A stretch of DNA of 18,391 nucleotides, taken from a bacterium (lineage in GTDB: Bacteria; Dependentiae; Babeliae; Babeliales; RVW-14). Positions 1 to 5,955 of this stretch are shown piece after piece. Each line of letters begins with the position of its first letter. The first letter of the stretch is position 1. The stretch is taken from NCBI GenBank assembly GCA_010027825.1, contig RGUK01000016.1:1-18391 (forward strand). Reading direction: 5' to 3'. The notes under the pieces were generated by a model. That model saw only the letters and a list, made by a program, of their open reading frames with translations. It was not told the origin of the DNA and did no database searches. A program made the position numbers and the translations under genes.

Positions 1-136
1 CACCATCCACCCAGGTCACAGTTGGGCTTTCTGCAATTGTGGCCATGACCTGATATGATTGCTTGTCATCGCAGCTCGTGAGTGCTGTGATGTAGGCGCC
101 AGTAAAGAGCGCGATAATATAATGTCGCGTTGTCAT
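1..136 (-). CDS. Putative lipoprotein, N-terminal part only (runs off the left edge)
   Basis: An open frame on the - strand starts at ATG 134-136 and continues without a stop to base 1, giving about 45 residues. It begins MTTRHYIIALFTGAYITA, followed by L-T-S-C, a plausible lipobox with Cys about 22 residues in, and then D-D-K. This suggests a membrane-anchored lipoprotein. A GAGG motif lies about six bases upstream of the ATG, a normal Shine-Dalgarno spacing. The start is only 17 bases after the stop of the upstream secreted-protein gene, so the two look like one - strand operon. The fragment is too short to assign a family. The first D after the Cys would in Enterobacteria favour inner-membrane retention, but the host is unknown. 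Confidence 0.55.
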   Translation of the reverse strand, partial: MTTRHYIIALFTGAYITALTSCDDKQSYQVMATIAESPTVTWVDG

Positions 137-153
137 AACATTCCTCGGCTCAT

Positions 154-952
154 TTACGGAAGATTAATATCGATACTACCACCAGTAACTATAAATTCAC
201 GGGCAAATGAATTACGACCCCATACTTTAAGAGTGGCACGCGTACCATACGGAGCTTGAAAATTGATCGCAATCTTTTTACTTACATCTAAGTAATTAGT
301 TACAATAGGAGTAGTGCTATTTTCTAAGAATACTCCGTATTTATGGTCATCAGCACGATAGGTAGTACTTCCAAGAAATGGCGTTGCAACTACAATCGTT
401 TGATCTTTGAGCTGTGACACTGTTGGAGTTGGGTTTGGCGTAGGCGTATTTGGTGTGGGTATCGGAGTGTTAGGCGTATCTACATTGTTGCTTGCCAAGG
501 CCAGCGGCATTCCTGCATTGACACGCACAATCTTACAACCACTTCCTACAATCCCTGAAACATCGTTATCATTGAGAATATTAAATGTCTGATAAATCGG
601 ATCAGATGCAACTTCGCTAACATAACGACTAACTTCTGACGTGCAGTTAATTTCTAGTGCTATAACGCGACGATCGAGAGAGATCGCGTAATACTTGCAC
701 TTGACGCGATGATGGCACTGAGCTTTTTTCAAATACATTCACCGAATAATTAATCTGCCGCCCAGTTGCTTCGTCTCGATTACGTGCAGTCATGTTGACA
801 TACATGACATCATAATTTGTATTCGAATATGTTTGCGATACTTGTACCATTCCATTTATAACCACATCACCGAGATAGTAATTATTGTCCGCCATAGCCG
901 GATTAGCCGCGGCAATTAAAGCCAAGAATGTTAAATAAATAAACTTCAGCAT
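154..952 (-). pseudogene. Secreted surface protein, resembling the surface-adhesin E family, split by a frameshift
   Basis: Two overlapping - strand frames make one sensible protein. The first (647-952) starts with a clear signal peptide, MLKFIYLTFLALIAAANPAM followed by A|DNN. The second (down to 154) carries the rest. They join at a run of six A residues (724-729 on the + strand as T), where losing one A fuses ...NVFEK to AQCHHRVKCKYYAI, giving about 265 residues. The fused region has an aromatic/charged beta pattern with paired cysteines (C-H-H-R-V-K-C, then INCTSE, then GCKIV), like small surface-adhesin E type proteins. It then has a Pro/Thr/Asn linker and a C-terminal beta domain. An AGGA motif precedes ATG 952. 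The family assignment is tentative. The break may be a real mutation or a homopolymer sequencing error. A neighbouring partial lipoprotein gene follows 17 bases downstream. Confidence 0.6.
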
Positions 953-1113
953 GCTGATATCCTCAATGGTTGTTTAATCGCCATCACTAAAGATCTATCG
1001 GTGCAAACCAAAAATTCGTAATAGTTGTGAGCAGTTACAAAAAATTTAAATAGATATCGCTTTGGTAATTTTTCTAAAAATAGACTTTTATGTAGTAATC
1101 ACTGGTCATTTGC

Positions 1114-1434
1114 CTAGGCATGTAAATATAAAAAATATTCCTGATTTCCCTGCGCACCTTTTGGTTGCGCAGGGCTCATTCCCAAGACTGTTGCGCCATG
1201 TTTTTCGAAAAGCGTCTTACAGGCAATTACCGCTTGCAGCTGCAATGCTTCATCCTCAACTACCCCACCTTCTGGAATTTGCCCCATTGGCAGCTCAAAT
1301 TGCGGCTTTACTAGGACCAACAGTCGTGTCGTACCTACTTTTGATAACCGCATCAGCTCATTTACTAACTTTTGCAAAAATGAACGAGCAACCGTGTTTT
1401 CAATCACCCAATCTGCTGCTAAAGCCGTTTGGCG
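1114..1434 (-). pseudogene. tlyA: C-terminal remnant of a TlyA-type hemolysin / rRNA 2'-O-methyltransferase
   Basis: The - strand frame is open from just after a TGA at 1435-1437 to a TAG at 1114-1116. The best internal start is GTG 1405-1407, giving 97 residues. It contains the conserved TlyA C-terminal blocks: LLVLVKPQFE, then EGGVVED, then TVLGMSPAQPKGAQGNQEYF. In full-length TlyA (about 240-270 residues, S4 domain followed by a FtsJ-like SAM fold) these form the last third. The S4 domain, the SAM-binding motif and the first catalytic Lys and Asp are absent here, and the frame is closed upstream. The remnant is therefore very unlikely to be active. It lies directly beside the point where the GC-rich phage-like genes begin, so it may be a host gene cut by integration or recombination, or a degraded passenger. 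Confidence 0.7.
1148..1174. repeat. Perfect 9-bp inverted repeat inside the TlyA remnant
   Basis: Arms CCCTGCGCA (1148-1156) and TGCGCAGGG (1166-1174) are exactly complementary across a 9-base spacer. The repeat lies over the codons of the TlyA PAQPKGAQG segment, so part of it may simply reflect coding. No T run follows on either strand, so it does not look like an ordinary intrinsic terminator. Confidence 0.4.
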
Positions 1435-1502
1435 TCAGGTTTGTTGAAATTGATACGCAATGCGACACCTGCGCCGTTCGGGTTCAACTAATTAGCTAAG
1501 CC
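1435..1502. other. Gene-free junction between the AT-rich left part and the phage genes
   Basis: No credible coding frame spans this 68-base stretch. Strand bias flips here from - to +, the base composition rises toward GC, and Shine-Dalgarno sequences stop being obvious. An imperfect inverted repeat is present (GGCGTCAGGT near 1431-1440 against ACCTGCGCC near 1466-1474, with a one-base bulge). I see no tRNA gene and no duplicated core that would prove an attachment site. It could be an attL-like end, an old recombination point or an assembly join. Confidence 0.35.
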
Positions 1503-1661
1503 ATGCAACCGCTAATCAAATTCCTGAACGCCCTAATTGGCTTTTGCTTTGCCTGCCTAGCCCTAACTGTGTTCAGCCTGGCTGCGGCTGCGTTTCTCGG
1601 GCTACTGGCTGCGGCTGGAGCGTGGACATTCATCGAGGTTTTGAACTTTCTCGGGATCTAG
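1503..1661 (+). CDS. Small hydrophobic membrane protein, 52 aa, unknown function
   Basis: The frame starts at ATG 1503 and ends with TAG 1659-1661. The product is almost entirely hydrophobic: MQPLIKFLNALIGFCFACLA is followed by a second Ala/Leu-rich segment ending in ...AAAGAWTFIEVLNFLGI. It can be read as two short transmembrane helices or one long one. It is the first phage-side + strand gene, and the next gene starts two bases after its stop. Small paired membrane proteins at the edge of phage modules are sometimes holin-like or superinfection-exclusion proteins, but nothing here identifies the role. No Shine-Dalgarno sequence is visible. Confidence 0.5.
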   Translation: MQPLIKFLNALIGFCFACLALTVFSLAAAAFLGLLAAAGAWTFIEVLNFLGI

Positions 1662-1663
1662 CC

Positions 1664-1783
1664 ATGGACCAGATTCGTTTTTTGATCTGCTGTCTATTGG
1701 GCGCCATAATCGCGGCCGGACTCATCAACGCAGTTGTGCAGCTATGGCAGTTTGTGAGTATTTTCGAATATCGCTATGAGTAA
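1664..1783 (+). CDS. Small single-span membrane protein, 39 aa, unknown function
   Basis: ATG 1664 lies two bases after the previous stop, and the TAA at 1781-1783 overlaps the next start (ATG 1776). The frame is open further upstream, but there it would overlap the preceding gene almost completely, so 1664 is the better start. The product begins MDQIRFLICCLLGAIIAAGL, a single hydrophobic helix of about 20 residues, and ends in a short aromatic/charged tail (FEYRYE). Together with the preceding 52-aa protein it forms a pair of tiny membrane proteins leading into the SSB-like gene. No family is recognised. Confidence 0.5.
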   Translation: MDQIRFLICCLLGAIIAAGLINAVVQLWQFVSIFEYRYE

Positions 1784-2111
1784 ACCAATCAGAATCAAAA
1801 TCGACGTAACGAAGATCGACAAGACGGCGATTTTCCAAGGCAAGGCCGGCGCAAAGTGGCTAGACCTTGTGGCCTGGCCTGTGCGAGAATCCAAGTATGG
1901 AGAGACGCATTCGGTAAAGCAAGACTTTGGCAAAGACGACCCCCGGAACAAAGAGTGCCCTTACCTCGGAAGCCTGACGCTGCCAGAATCGCAACCGGCG
2001 CCGCCAACAAACCCAGATCCGCACGGAAGGAATCGCGCGGGCTACCAATCGACTGTAGAGGCAGCTACACCAGCGCATTTGGATGATAACACGGACGAGA
2101 TACCCTGGTGA
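1776..2111 (+). CDS. Probable phage single-stranded DNA-binding protein (SSB-like)
   Basis: The 111-aa product opens with a beta-rich stretch (KPIRIKIDVTKIDKTAIFQG, then AKWLDLVAWP). This resembles the short phage SSB-like proteins whose pattern is a G-K-G-x-Y/W-L-x-L strand followed by a Q-D/S region and PxLG; here HSVKQDF and CPYLGSL are seen. The C-terminus is a Pro/Asn-rich flexible tail ending DDNTDEIPW. It closely matches the acidic DDDIPF-type tip by which SSB proteins recruit replication and repair partners. SSB would coat single-stranded DNA during phage replication or recombination. The gene overlaps the previous one by eight bases. The tail and the N-terminal pattern are seen directly; the function is inferred from them. 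Confidence 0.6.
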   Translation: MSKPIRIKIDVTKIDKTAIFQGKAGAKWLDLVAWPVRESKYGETHSVKQDFGKDDPRNKECPYLGSLTLPESQPAPPTNPDPHGRNRAGYQSTVEAATPAHLDDNTDEIPW

Positions 2112-2114
2112 CTC

Positions 2115-2345
2115 ATGAAAGCGATTTTGCTACTGGCCTCGATGCTGTTTAGCTCCTGCTACACGTCGCACACGACCTATTCTCGCGGAGTGCTAACGCG
2201 CACGGTTGCGTTTGGTCCGGCGGCCTCGATTCGGATCGACGGCGCGAAGGTCGAAGCGACGACCGTCCGGAGTCCTGGGGCCGCTATGGCTGGCGGGGCT
2301 TTTGTTGGTTCCGCAGTGGGGAGCTTTTTAAGGTCCGCGTTCTGA
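2115..2345 (+). CDS. Small lipoprotein with glycine-zipper-like C-terminus, unknown function
   Basis: This 76-aa product starts MKAILLLASMLFSSC. The short charged N-terminus, hydrophobic core and L-F-S-S-C motif (Cys15) form a plausible lipoprotein signal. The mature part is beta-like, and the last 25 residues are rich in small residues (GAAMAGGAFVGSAVGSFL), resembling a glycine-zipper membrane segment. It starts four bases after the SSB-like gene stop. Phage lipoproteins of this size can be Rz1-type spanins or superinfection-exclusion proteins. The glycine zipper is not typical of Rz1, which is usually proline-rich, and there is no Rz partner beside it. Confidence 0.5.
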   Translation: MKAILLLASMLFSSCYTSHTTYSRGVLTRTVAFGPAASIRIDGAKVEATTVRSPGAAMAGGAFVGSAVGSFLRSAF

Positions 2346-2361
2346 ACGACCAAGGTATGCC

Positions 2362-3240
2362 ATGAATGCCGCGCCCTCCAGCTCCGTATCGCCAATGACT
2401 CCCACGCGGCAGTCATTGGCATCACCGCCTTGTTGGCCCTTGGTGGTGTCGTTTGGCGGTGGCACCAATAGCGCCGCCATGCTGATCGAAATGGCGCGGC
2501 GAAAGCTTCGCCCTGATCTGATCATGTTCGCGGACACGGGCGGCGAACTGCCGGAAACCATTCGGTTCGTCGCTGACTTCTCTGCATGGTTGGAAGCTCA
2601 CGACATGCCGCCAGTCGTGACAGTGAGAGAGGAACGCCAAACGCTAGAGCAAGAGGTGTTAGCGGCAAACACGCTTCCGTCTCTGGCCTTTGGTTTCCGG
2701 TCATGTTCGGACAAATACAAGGTCCGCCCTCAAGAGCGATACTTGAAGCAATGGCAGCCCGCTCTCGACGCATGGGCAGCAGGTGGCAAGGTCGTGAAGC
2801 TCATTGGCTACGACGCCGGAGAATCGCACCGAGTAAAGAACCACGATGACAAGCGGTTCATGGTAGCTTATCCGCTCGTAGAGTGGGGTTGGCGTCGGCG
2901 TGAATGCGTGGCGACGGTGGAAGCCGCAGGCTTCCGGCCCGCAAAGTCTGCCTGCTTCTTCTGTCCAACATCCAAACGAGGCGAAGTAATCTCGCTCGCC
3001 AAAACGCACCCGGATCTGTTCGCCCGCGCCGTGGAGATGGAACGCAATGCCACCACGGCAACGACGGCTATTGGACTCGGGCGCAACTGCTGCTGGTCCG
3101 ACCTTGTGAAAGCCGATGAGCAGCAAATGAAGCTGTTCGATGAACTTCCCGATCAGGTGCCGTGCGGCTGCTATGACGGCAGCGCGTCCGATGATTGGGC
3201 CAACGCTTCGGATCAGCGAACCGCAAGGAACACGCCATGA
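2362..3240 (+). CDS. PAPS-reductase / DndC-like adenine-nucleotide alpha-hydrolase family protein
   Basis: The 292-aa product has an N-type ATP pyrophosphatase fold signature. A modified PP-loop, VVSFGGGTNSAAM (about residues 28-40), is followed by LIMFADTGGE (54-62), RSCSDKYK (113-120) and LIGYDAGESHR (147-157). A C-F-F-C-P pair (198-202) and further cysteines (C245/C246, C270/C272) could bind Zn or an Fe-S cluster. Relatives include PAPS reductase, DndC and tRNA thiolation enzymes. Phage members with the CFFCP motif are common and have no settled function; nucleic-acid modification is a frequent guess. The usual SGGxDS loop is altered to F-G-G-G-T-N-S. The start may be ATG 2362 or the in-frame ATG 2395. 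The stop overlaps the next start (ATGA), tying it to a CxxC peptide and a methyltransferase fragment. Confidence 0.75.
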   Translation: MNAAPSSSVSPMTPTRQSLASPPCWPLVVSFGGGTNSAAMLIEMARRKLRPDLIMFADTGGELPETIRFVADFSAWLEAHDMPPVVTVREERQTLEQEVLAANTLPSLAFGFRSCSDKYKVRPQERYLKQWQPALDAWAAGGKVVKLIGYDAGESHRVKNHDDKRFMVAYPLVEWGWRRRECVATVEAAGFRPAKSACFFCPTSKRGEVISLAKTHPDLFARAVEMERNATTATTAIGLGRNCCWSDLVKADEQQMKLFDELPDQVPCGCYDGSASDDWANASDQRTARNTP

Positions 3241-3320
3241 ATGCACCCCAGACACCTACGAGCGGTTCGCTGCATCCGATTTGTTCGGTTTGTGGTAAAC
3301 CGTCGTGGGGCGGAACATGA
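3237..3320 (+). CDS. 27-residue CxxC micropeptide coupled to both neighbours
   Basis: ATG 3237 overlaps the stop of the PAPS-reductase-like gene as ATGA, and its own TGA (3318-3320) overlaps ATG 3317 of the methyltransferase fragment, again as ATGA. The product reads MNAPQTPTSGSLHPIC, then SVCGKPSWGGT, with a C-x-x-C-G-K-P half zinc-knuckle. Two consecutive ATGA junctions are the main argument that it is translated; chance could produce one but less easily both. No family is recognised. It could be a translation-coupling leader, a tiny metal-binding protein, or a remnant of a longer gene. Confidence 0.4.
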   Translation: MNAPQTPTSGSLHPICSVCGKPSWGGT

Positions 3321-3565
3321 CGGAAAAGCCCGTGGACCTCATGCACGAACTCTGCCGGATCGCCTTCGCGGACGATGCGGTGATCCTCGACCCGTTCATG
3401 GGAAGCGGAACAACGCTCAAGGGCGCGAAGCAGCACGGGAAAAGAGCCATCGGAATCGAAATAACGCGGAGCATCTGCGAGACGGCCATCGAGAGGCTGC
3501 GAGAGCCCACGCAGCGCGATTTATTGGATTCGGCGAACAGTGTTGTTGAGCCGCGCGAGGCATAA
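3317..3565 (+). CDS. C-terminal half of a DNA methyltransferase (motifs X-I-II only)
   Basis: The 82-aa product contains TEKPVDLMHELC (motif X region), VILDPFMGSGTT (SAM-binding motif I) and RAIGIEI (motif II). This is the order found at the C-terminus of beta-class N4-cytosine/N6-adenine methyltransferases. The catalytic DPPY/SPPY motif IV and the target-recognition region, which should precede these, are absent, and the upstream frame is closed by a stop at 3296. The piece could bind SAM but should not methylate DNA alone. It may be the decayed end of a full enzyme, or one half of a split enzyme. It starts by an ATGA overlap with the CxxC peptide. A GTG at 3305 is an alternative start in the same frame. 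Confidence 0.6.
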   Translation: MTEKPVDLMHELCRIAFADDAVILDPFMGSGTTLKGAKQHGKRAIGIEITRSICETAIERLREPTQRDLLDSANSVVEPREA

Positions 3566-3597
3566 CAATGTTATTGGCCGCATGGAAGCAACCCGGT

Positions 3598-3619
3598 AAA
3601 CTCAGGAATTTCTGAGTTT
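3598..3619. repeat. Perfect 8-bp inverted repeat between genes
   Basis: AAACTCAG (3598-3605) and CTGAGTTT (3612-3619) are exactly complementary around a 6-base centre (GAATTT). The element sits in the 62-base gap between the methyltransferase fragment and the next gene, just before the TTG candidate start at 3628. The stem is AT-rich and has only three T residues after it, so it would be a weak terminator. An operator or a 5' mRNA hairpin is equally possible. Confidence 0.4.
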
Positions 3620-3627
3620 GGGGCTGA

Positions 3628-3972
3628 TTGGCCGATGAATGCACCAAGAAAGTGCATTTTGCCGTTGACGATGCCTTTGCCTGGGCGCAACAGTATCTCG
3701 ACACAGAGACGGTCGACAGGCATTTTGGCCACAAGATTGCATCCATGATTAGCGACATGCACATCAAACAACTTTCAATCTGGGTAAAAGAATCGAAAGA
3801 TGAATGGACGCGTATGCGAAAAGCAACCGGATACAAGAGCGACCGTGAAGCCTTAAATGATGCGCTAAACTGGAATTATGGTCTGCTGGCGCATTTTAAC
3901 CACATGACCCAGCAGCAATCCGCGCTTTGCGCTGCACTTCAGGAGCTCAAGCAGGAGCTTGTCTGGGCATGA
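3628..3972 (+). CDS. Hypothetical helical protein, 106-114 aa
   Basis: The frame opens right after a TGA at 3625-3627. TTG 3628 (preceded by GGGG at a short distance) gives 114 residues, and GTG 3652 would give 106. No in-frame ATG lies near the start. The product is largely alpha-helical and charged: FAWAQQYLDTETVDRHFGHK in the N-terminal part and LQELKQELVWA at the end, possibly a short coiled coil. I do not recognise the family. It is the last gene before a strong intrinsic terminator and so closes the transcription unit that began near 1503. Confidence 0.5.
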   Translation: MADECTKKVHFAVDDAFAWAQQYLDTETVDRHFGHKIASMISDMHIKQLSIWVKESKDEWTRMRKATGYKSDREALNDALNWNYGLLAHFNHMTQQQSALCAALQELKQELVWA

Positions 3973-4012
3973 CCTTTTCCTCGAGCCCAAAATCACAAAT
4001 CGAATGATACCA

Positions 4013-4050
4013 AACCCGGCCATCCAAAGGTGGCCGGGTTCGTTGTTTTT
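4013..4050 (+). terminator. Strong rho-independent terminator
   Basis: A perfect 10-bp GC-rich stem, AACCCGGCCA (4013-4022) with TGGCCGGGTT (4031-4040), encloses an 8-base loop and is followed by CGTTGTTTTT (4041-4050). It ends the + strand unit 1503-3972. It also argues against the far-upstream start (GTG 3959) that the next reading frame would otherwise allow. Confidence 0.85.
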
Positions 4051-4062
4051 GCGAATTGACGT

Positions 4063-4076
4063 TTGTTGCGCAACAA
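4063..4076. promoter_or_regulatory. 14-bp perfect palindrome, copy 1 (TTGTTGCGCAACAA)
   Basis: This copy starts 13 bases after the terminator and ends two bases before GTG 4079, the probable start of the DUF4417-like gene. Identical copies are at 9308-9321 and 16207-16220. The 16207 copy has the same setting: terminator, about 12 bases, palindrome, two bases, start codon. The dyad symmetry suggests a dimeric regulator site or an mRNA hairpin at the ribosome entry point. No convincing -10/-35 pair is visible around it. Confidence 0.6.
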
Positions 4077-4078
4077 GC

Positions 4079-4705
4079 GTGGACCTGAATTGCTGCTTTC
4101 CCTCTGACAATCCAGCCGAGATTCCGGCCTTACGGCTGCGCATGGCTGCGGACTATATCGACCAACCTGTTATTCCGTGGGGCGGGCAGGGTAAATTCTG
4201 GCGCGCATCTAGGTCCGCAGACTTTCGCGGAACCTGGCATTTTTACATCGACGACGCCAAATTCGCAGCTTTGCGCAAACACCCGGACGCGGTCCTCAAA
4301 ACGGGCGCGCCTACGCTGGTCGAGCCGAATTTTTCCCTAGGCGATTCCACGCCTTTATGGCTGGGCCTCGAAATCATCGGCCGCAAGCGTTGGATTTCGC
4401 GGTTCTGGCAATCGGAGGGCCGCAGAATTCTGGTGGATCTGCACGTCCCAGAGAAATATCGGCAGCTCAATCTATTTGGAGTGCCGCGCGGTTGGAAAGC
4501 CTACGCTACCCGGGCGCATGAAAGGAAAATAGCCGACCTCGAAGCCGAACATATGCTGGCCATGAATCACGCCGAGGCAACCGAGCCGGCCGACCTTGTG
4601 TTTTTGGTCTACGGCGGGAACGCCCGAGTCCGGGACTGGTGCCGGAGACGCCACGCCGAATGGTTGCCTACTCAATCGCAGAATCTCCAAAATATTTCCG
4701 AATAA
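4079..4705 (+). CDS. DUF4417-like protein, 208 aa
   Basis: The product shows the pattern I associate with DUF4417. An N-terminal IPALRLR segment is followed by TWHFYIDDAKFAALRKHP, then PTLVEPNFSLGDSTPLWLGL, then RKRWISRFWQSEGRRILVDL, then LNLFGVPRGWKAYATRAH and finally DLVFLVYGG. The family occurs in phages and mobile elements and its biochemical role is unsettled. The frame is open upstream through the terminator, so an upstream start is unlikely. GTG 4079 keeps the conserved IP segment; ATG 4142 is the first ATG but would remove it. No Shine-Dalgarno sequence is present. The 14-bp palindrome ends two bases before GTG 4079. The 3' end overlaps the convergent - strand gene by 38 bases. Confidence 0.6.
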   Translation: MDLNCCFPSDNPAEIPALRLRMAADYIDQPVIPWGGQGKFWRASRSADFRGTWHFYIDDAKFAALRKHPDAVLKTGAPTLVEPNFSLGDSTPLWLGLEIIGRKRWISRFWQSEGRRILVDLHVPEKYRQLNLFGVPRGWKAYATRAHERKIADLEAEHMLAMNHAEATEPADLVFLVYGGNARVRDWCRRRHAEWLPTQSQNLQNISE

Positions 4706-4973
4706 GCTTTTGCCGCGCGGCAAATCTTTCGCGGTCAATTTTGGCTAGTACATCGTTAATTGCCTGCGCGGTTTCTAAATTTTGTTCCGCCGATTGGCCA
4801 GCTCGAATTTTGTCATAGCCTTCGTCCATGGCTTGGCGCCAAGCTTCCTCCAGTGGCGCTTTCGCTAGCATAACCCGTGCTTCGATCGCTGTTAGTTCGC
4901 GCTCGTATTCGCGCTCAACCTCTGAAATCGAGCGCCCTGTATTGCCCACACCTGACGTTTTGTTGTTGCCCAC
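4668..4973 (-). CDS. Coiled-coil protein, 101 aa, on the opposite strand to the phage genes
   Basis: The product begins MGNNKTSGVGNTGRSISEVE and continues as a long charged helix: EYERELTAIEARVMLAKAPL, later INDVLAKIDRERFAARQKLI, ending KYFGDSAIE. It is the only gene in the GC-rich part read on the - strand, and it fills the otherwise empty 4706-5014 interval. That, plus sensible amino-acid usage, supports it being real. It converges with the DUF4417-like gene (38-base 3' overlap) and diverges from the He_PIG gene, with 41 bases between the two starts. Function is unknown; a structural or regulatory role is possible. There is no helix-turn-helix that I can see. Confidence 0.6.
   Translation of the reverse strand: MGNNKTSGVGNTGRSISEVEREYERELTAIEARVMLAKAPLEEAWRQAMDEGYDKIRAGQSAEQNLETAQAINDVLAKIDRERFAARQKLIRKYFGDSAIE
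4709..4724. repeat. 16-bp perfect palindrome at the convergent gene ends
   Basis: TTTGCCGCGCGGCAAA reads the same on both strands. It lies four bases after the stop of the DUF4417-like gene and inside the 3' part of the - strand coiled-coil gene. As RNA it could fold into a 6-bp stem with a GCGC loop, a possible weak terminator for the + strand gene; the following bases (TCTTTC) are only moderately U-rich. It could also arise by chance within coding sequence. Confidence 0.4.
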
Positions 4974-4987
4974 AAAGCCGCCACCAG

Positions 4988-5001
4988 TGTCAAAATTGAC
5001 A
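4988..5001. promoter_or_regulatory. Operator-like palindrome in the divergent gap
   Basis: TGTCAA-AA-TTGACA is a symmetric 6-bp dyad around AA. It sits in the 41-base space between the - strand coiled-coil gene (start 4973) and the + strand He_PIG gene (start 5015). The position between divergent starts is typical of a shared operator. TTGACA also matches a -35 consensus, but I see no matching -10 at the right distance. Confidence 0.4.
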
Positions 5002-5014
5002 GACGCCAGTTATC

Positions 5015-5785
5015 GTGCCCGTTCCTGTCGTCGATACAACAACTAGCGTCCTCGCGTGGCAGCGGGGAAAATACTACGCCTTCCAACCTGCCTTGGCCGT
5101 TGGAAGCGATGCAGCGACCGGGTGGAACTTGGCCAGCGGAGCACTTCCGGATGGGCTTTCGCTCAATAGCACAACCGGCTTAATCTCCGGCACCATCGAC
5201 AGGGAGGCACAAGGTAGTGTTTGGACGGTCCAGCTGCGCGCTAGCAATGGTTCCGGCAACTCTACCCCGGTGCGCCTTACATTCGGCGTGGAGTATGCGG
5301 AGGCGGAGTCGGACGGCGCTATTCATGCCGTCTGGGATCTCGACTCTGGCATGGTGGCCTTCCGCGGACTCGACCAAAAAGCGGAAGACGGCCTAGCCAT
5401 TGCCCACGTCAAAGCAAACGACCAGTTTCCAATTTCGGTCCAATTTCTTCGGCGAAAGACGGTCATCGACCTGCCCGTCACCGAGCTTGTCATTGCTGCA
5501 AAACGCTACGAGCCGGAGGGCCTGATTGACCTCCAAACGGACGGCGACGACTTGGTCTACAAAGACGGCGAGGGCGAGACTGCGAGATACACTATCTGGC
5601 TAGATCTCCAGGCTGCTGAGATCGCCAACGCGCTTGCGGACGAGGAGGAGGACGACGGGACCGCTGTTGCGGTTCTGGCTGAGTTCCAGGCTTGCTACCT
5701 CGTGGACATGGGCGAGGAGGAAGAGCGGGAAGCTTTCCGGACATCAATTTCGTTTTGGCTAATGGTTCACCGAGATCTGATCTAA
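5015..5785 (+). CDS. Phage structural protein with N-terminal He_PIG (Ig-like) domain, 256 aa
   Basis: After a short leader, residues about 20-92 match the putative Ig/He_PIG pattern: FQPALAVGSDAATGWNLASG, then LPDGLSLNSTTGLISGTIDR, then WTVQLRASNGSG. Such domains occur in cell-surface adhesins and phage tail or baseplate proteins and mediate binding or spacing. The remaining ~160 residues form a beta-rich domain (FPISVQFLRRKTVIDLPVTE ... TSISFWLMVHRDLI), like minor tail or baseplate components. The start is GTG 5015; no Shine-Dalgarno sequence or nearby ATG is present. The stop shares one base with the next start (TAATG). Its place upstream of the terminase suggests a late gene at the end of a circularly read tail module. 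The exact virion location is unknown. Confidence 0.6.
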   Translation: MPVPVVDTTTSVLAWQRGKYYAFQPALAVGSDAATGWNLASGALPDGLSLNSTTGLISGTIDREAQGSVWTVQLRASNGSGNSTPVRLTFGVEYAEAESDGAIHAVWDLDSGMVAFRGLDQKAEDGLAIAHVKANDQFPISVQFLRRKTVIDLPVTELVIAAKRYEPEGLIDLQTDGDDLVYKDGEGETARYTIWLDLQAAEIANALADEEEDDGTAVAVLAEFQACYLVDMGEEEEREAFRTSISFWLMVHRDLI

Positions 5786-5955
5786 TGACCATCGAGGACG
5801 AAATCGCAGGGATCGACGAGTGCCTAGAGCTATTCCGCCAAGCCTGGCTCGATGCGGCCCCCGAAAATCGCGAGCGTTGGATGCAGAGAATCAACGAAGC
5901 CCTAGACGACCGGGCTCACCTTCAAAAATTGCTAGATGGCTACGATCCCCGCTAG
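5785..5955 (+). CDS. Small acidic helical phage protein, 56 aa
   Basis: ATG 5785 shares its A with the stop of the He_PIG gene (TAATG), which fixes the start even though the frame is open further upstream. The product is MTIEDEIAGIDECLELFRQA followed by WLDAAPENRERWMQRINEAL and a short tail, predicted as two charged helices forming a hairpin. Small proteins of this kind commonly sit between phage tail genes. They may be chaperones or structural fillers, but no specific function can be given. Its last 20 bases overlap the next gene. Confidence 0.55.
   Translation: MTIEDEIAGIDECLELFRQAWLDAAPENRERWMQRINEALDDRAHLQKLLDGYDPR

Noticed and set aside
724..729. Programmed -1 frameshift at the A run
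   Set aside because: The run is not in the A-AAA-AAG slippery register and the change needed is +1, so an indel is more likely than programmed recoding.
1062..1499. + strand open frame of 145 codons
   Set aside because: It is antisense to the TlyA remnant, which has unmistakable KPQFE and GNQE motifs on the - strand.
1435..1502. tRNA-like or att core in the junction (GTTCGGGTTCAAC)
   Set aside because: It resembles a T-arm only superficially; no acceptor stem or cloverleaf could be built and no second copy of a core was found.
2701..3255. - strand open frame of 184 codons
   Set aside because: Antisense to the PAPS-reductase-like gene, whose motifs are clear.
3959..4078. Extended start of the DUF4417-like frame
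   Set aside because: It would place coding sequence across a strong terminator and overlap the preceding gene; GTG 4079 is preferred.
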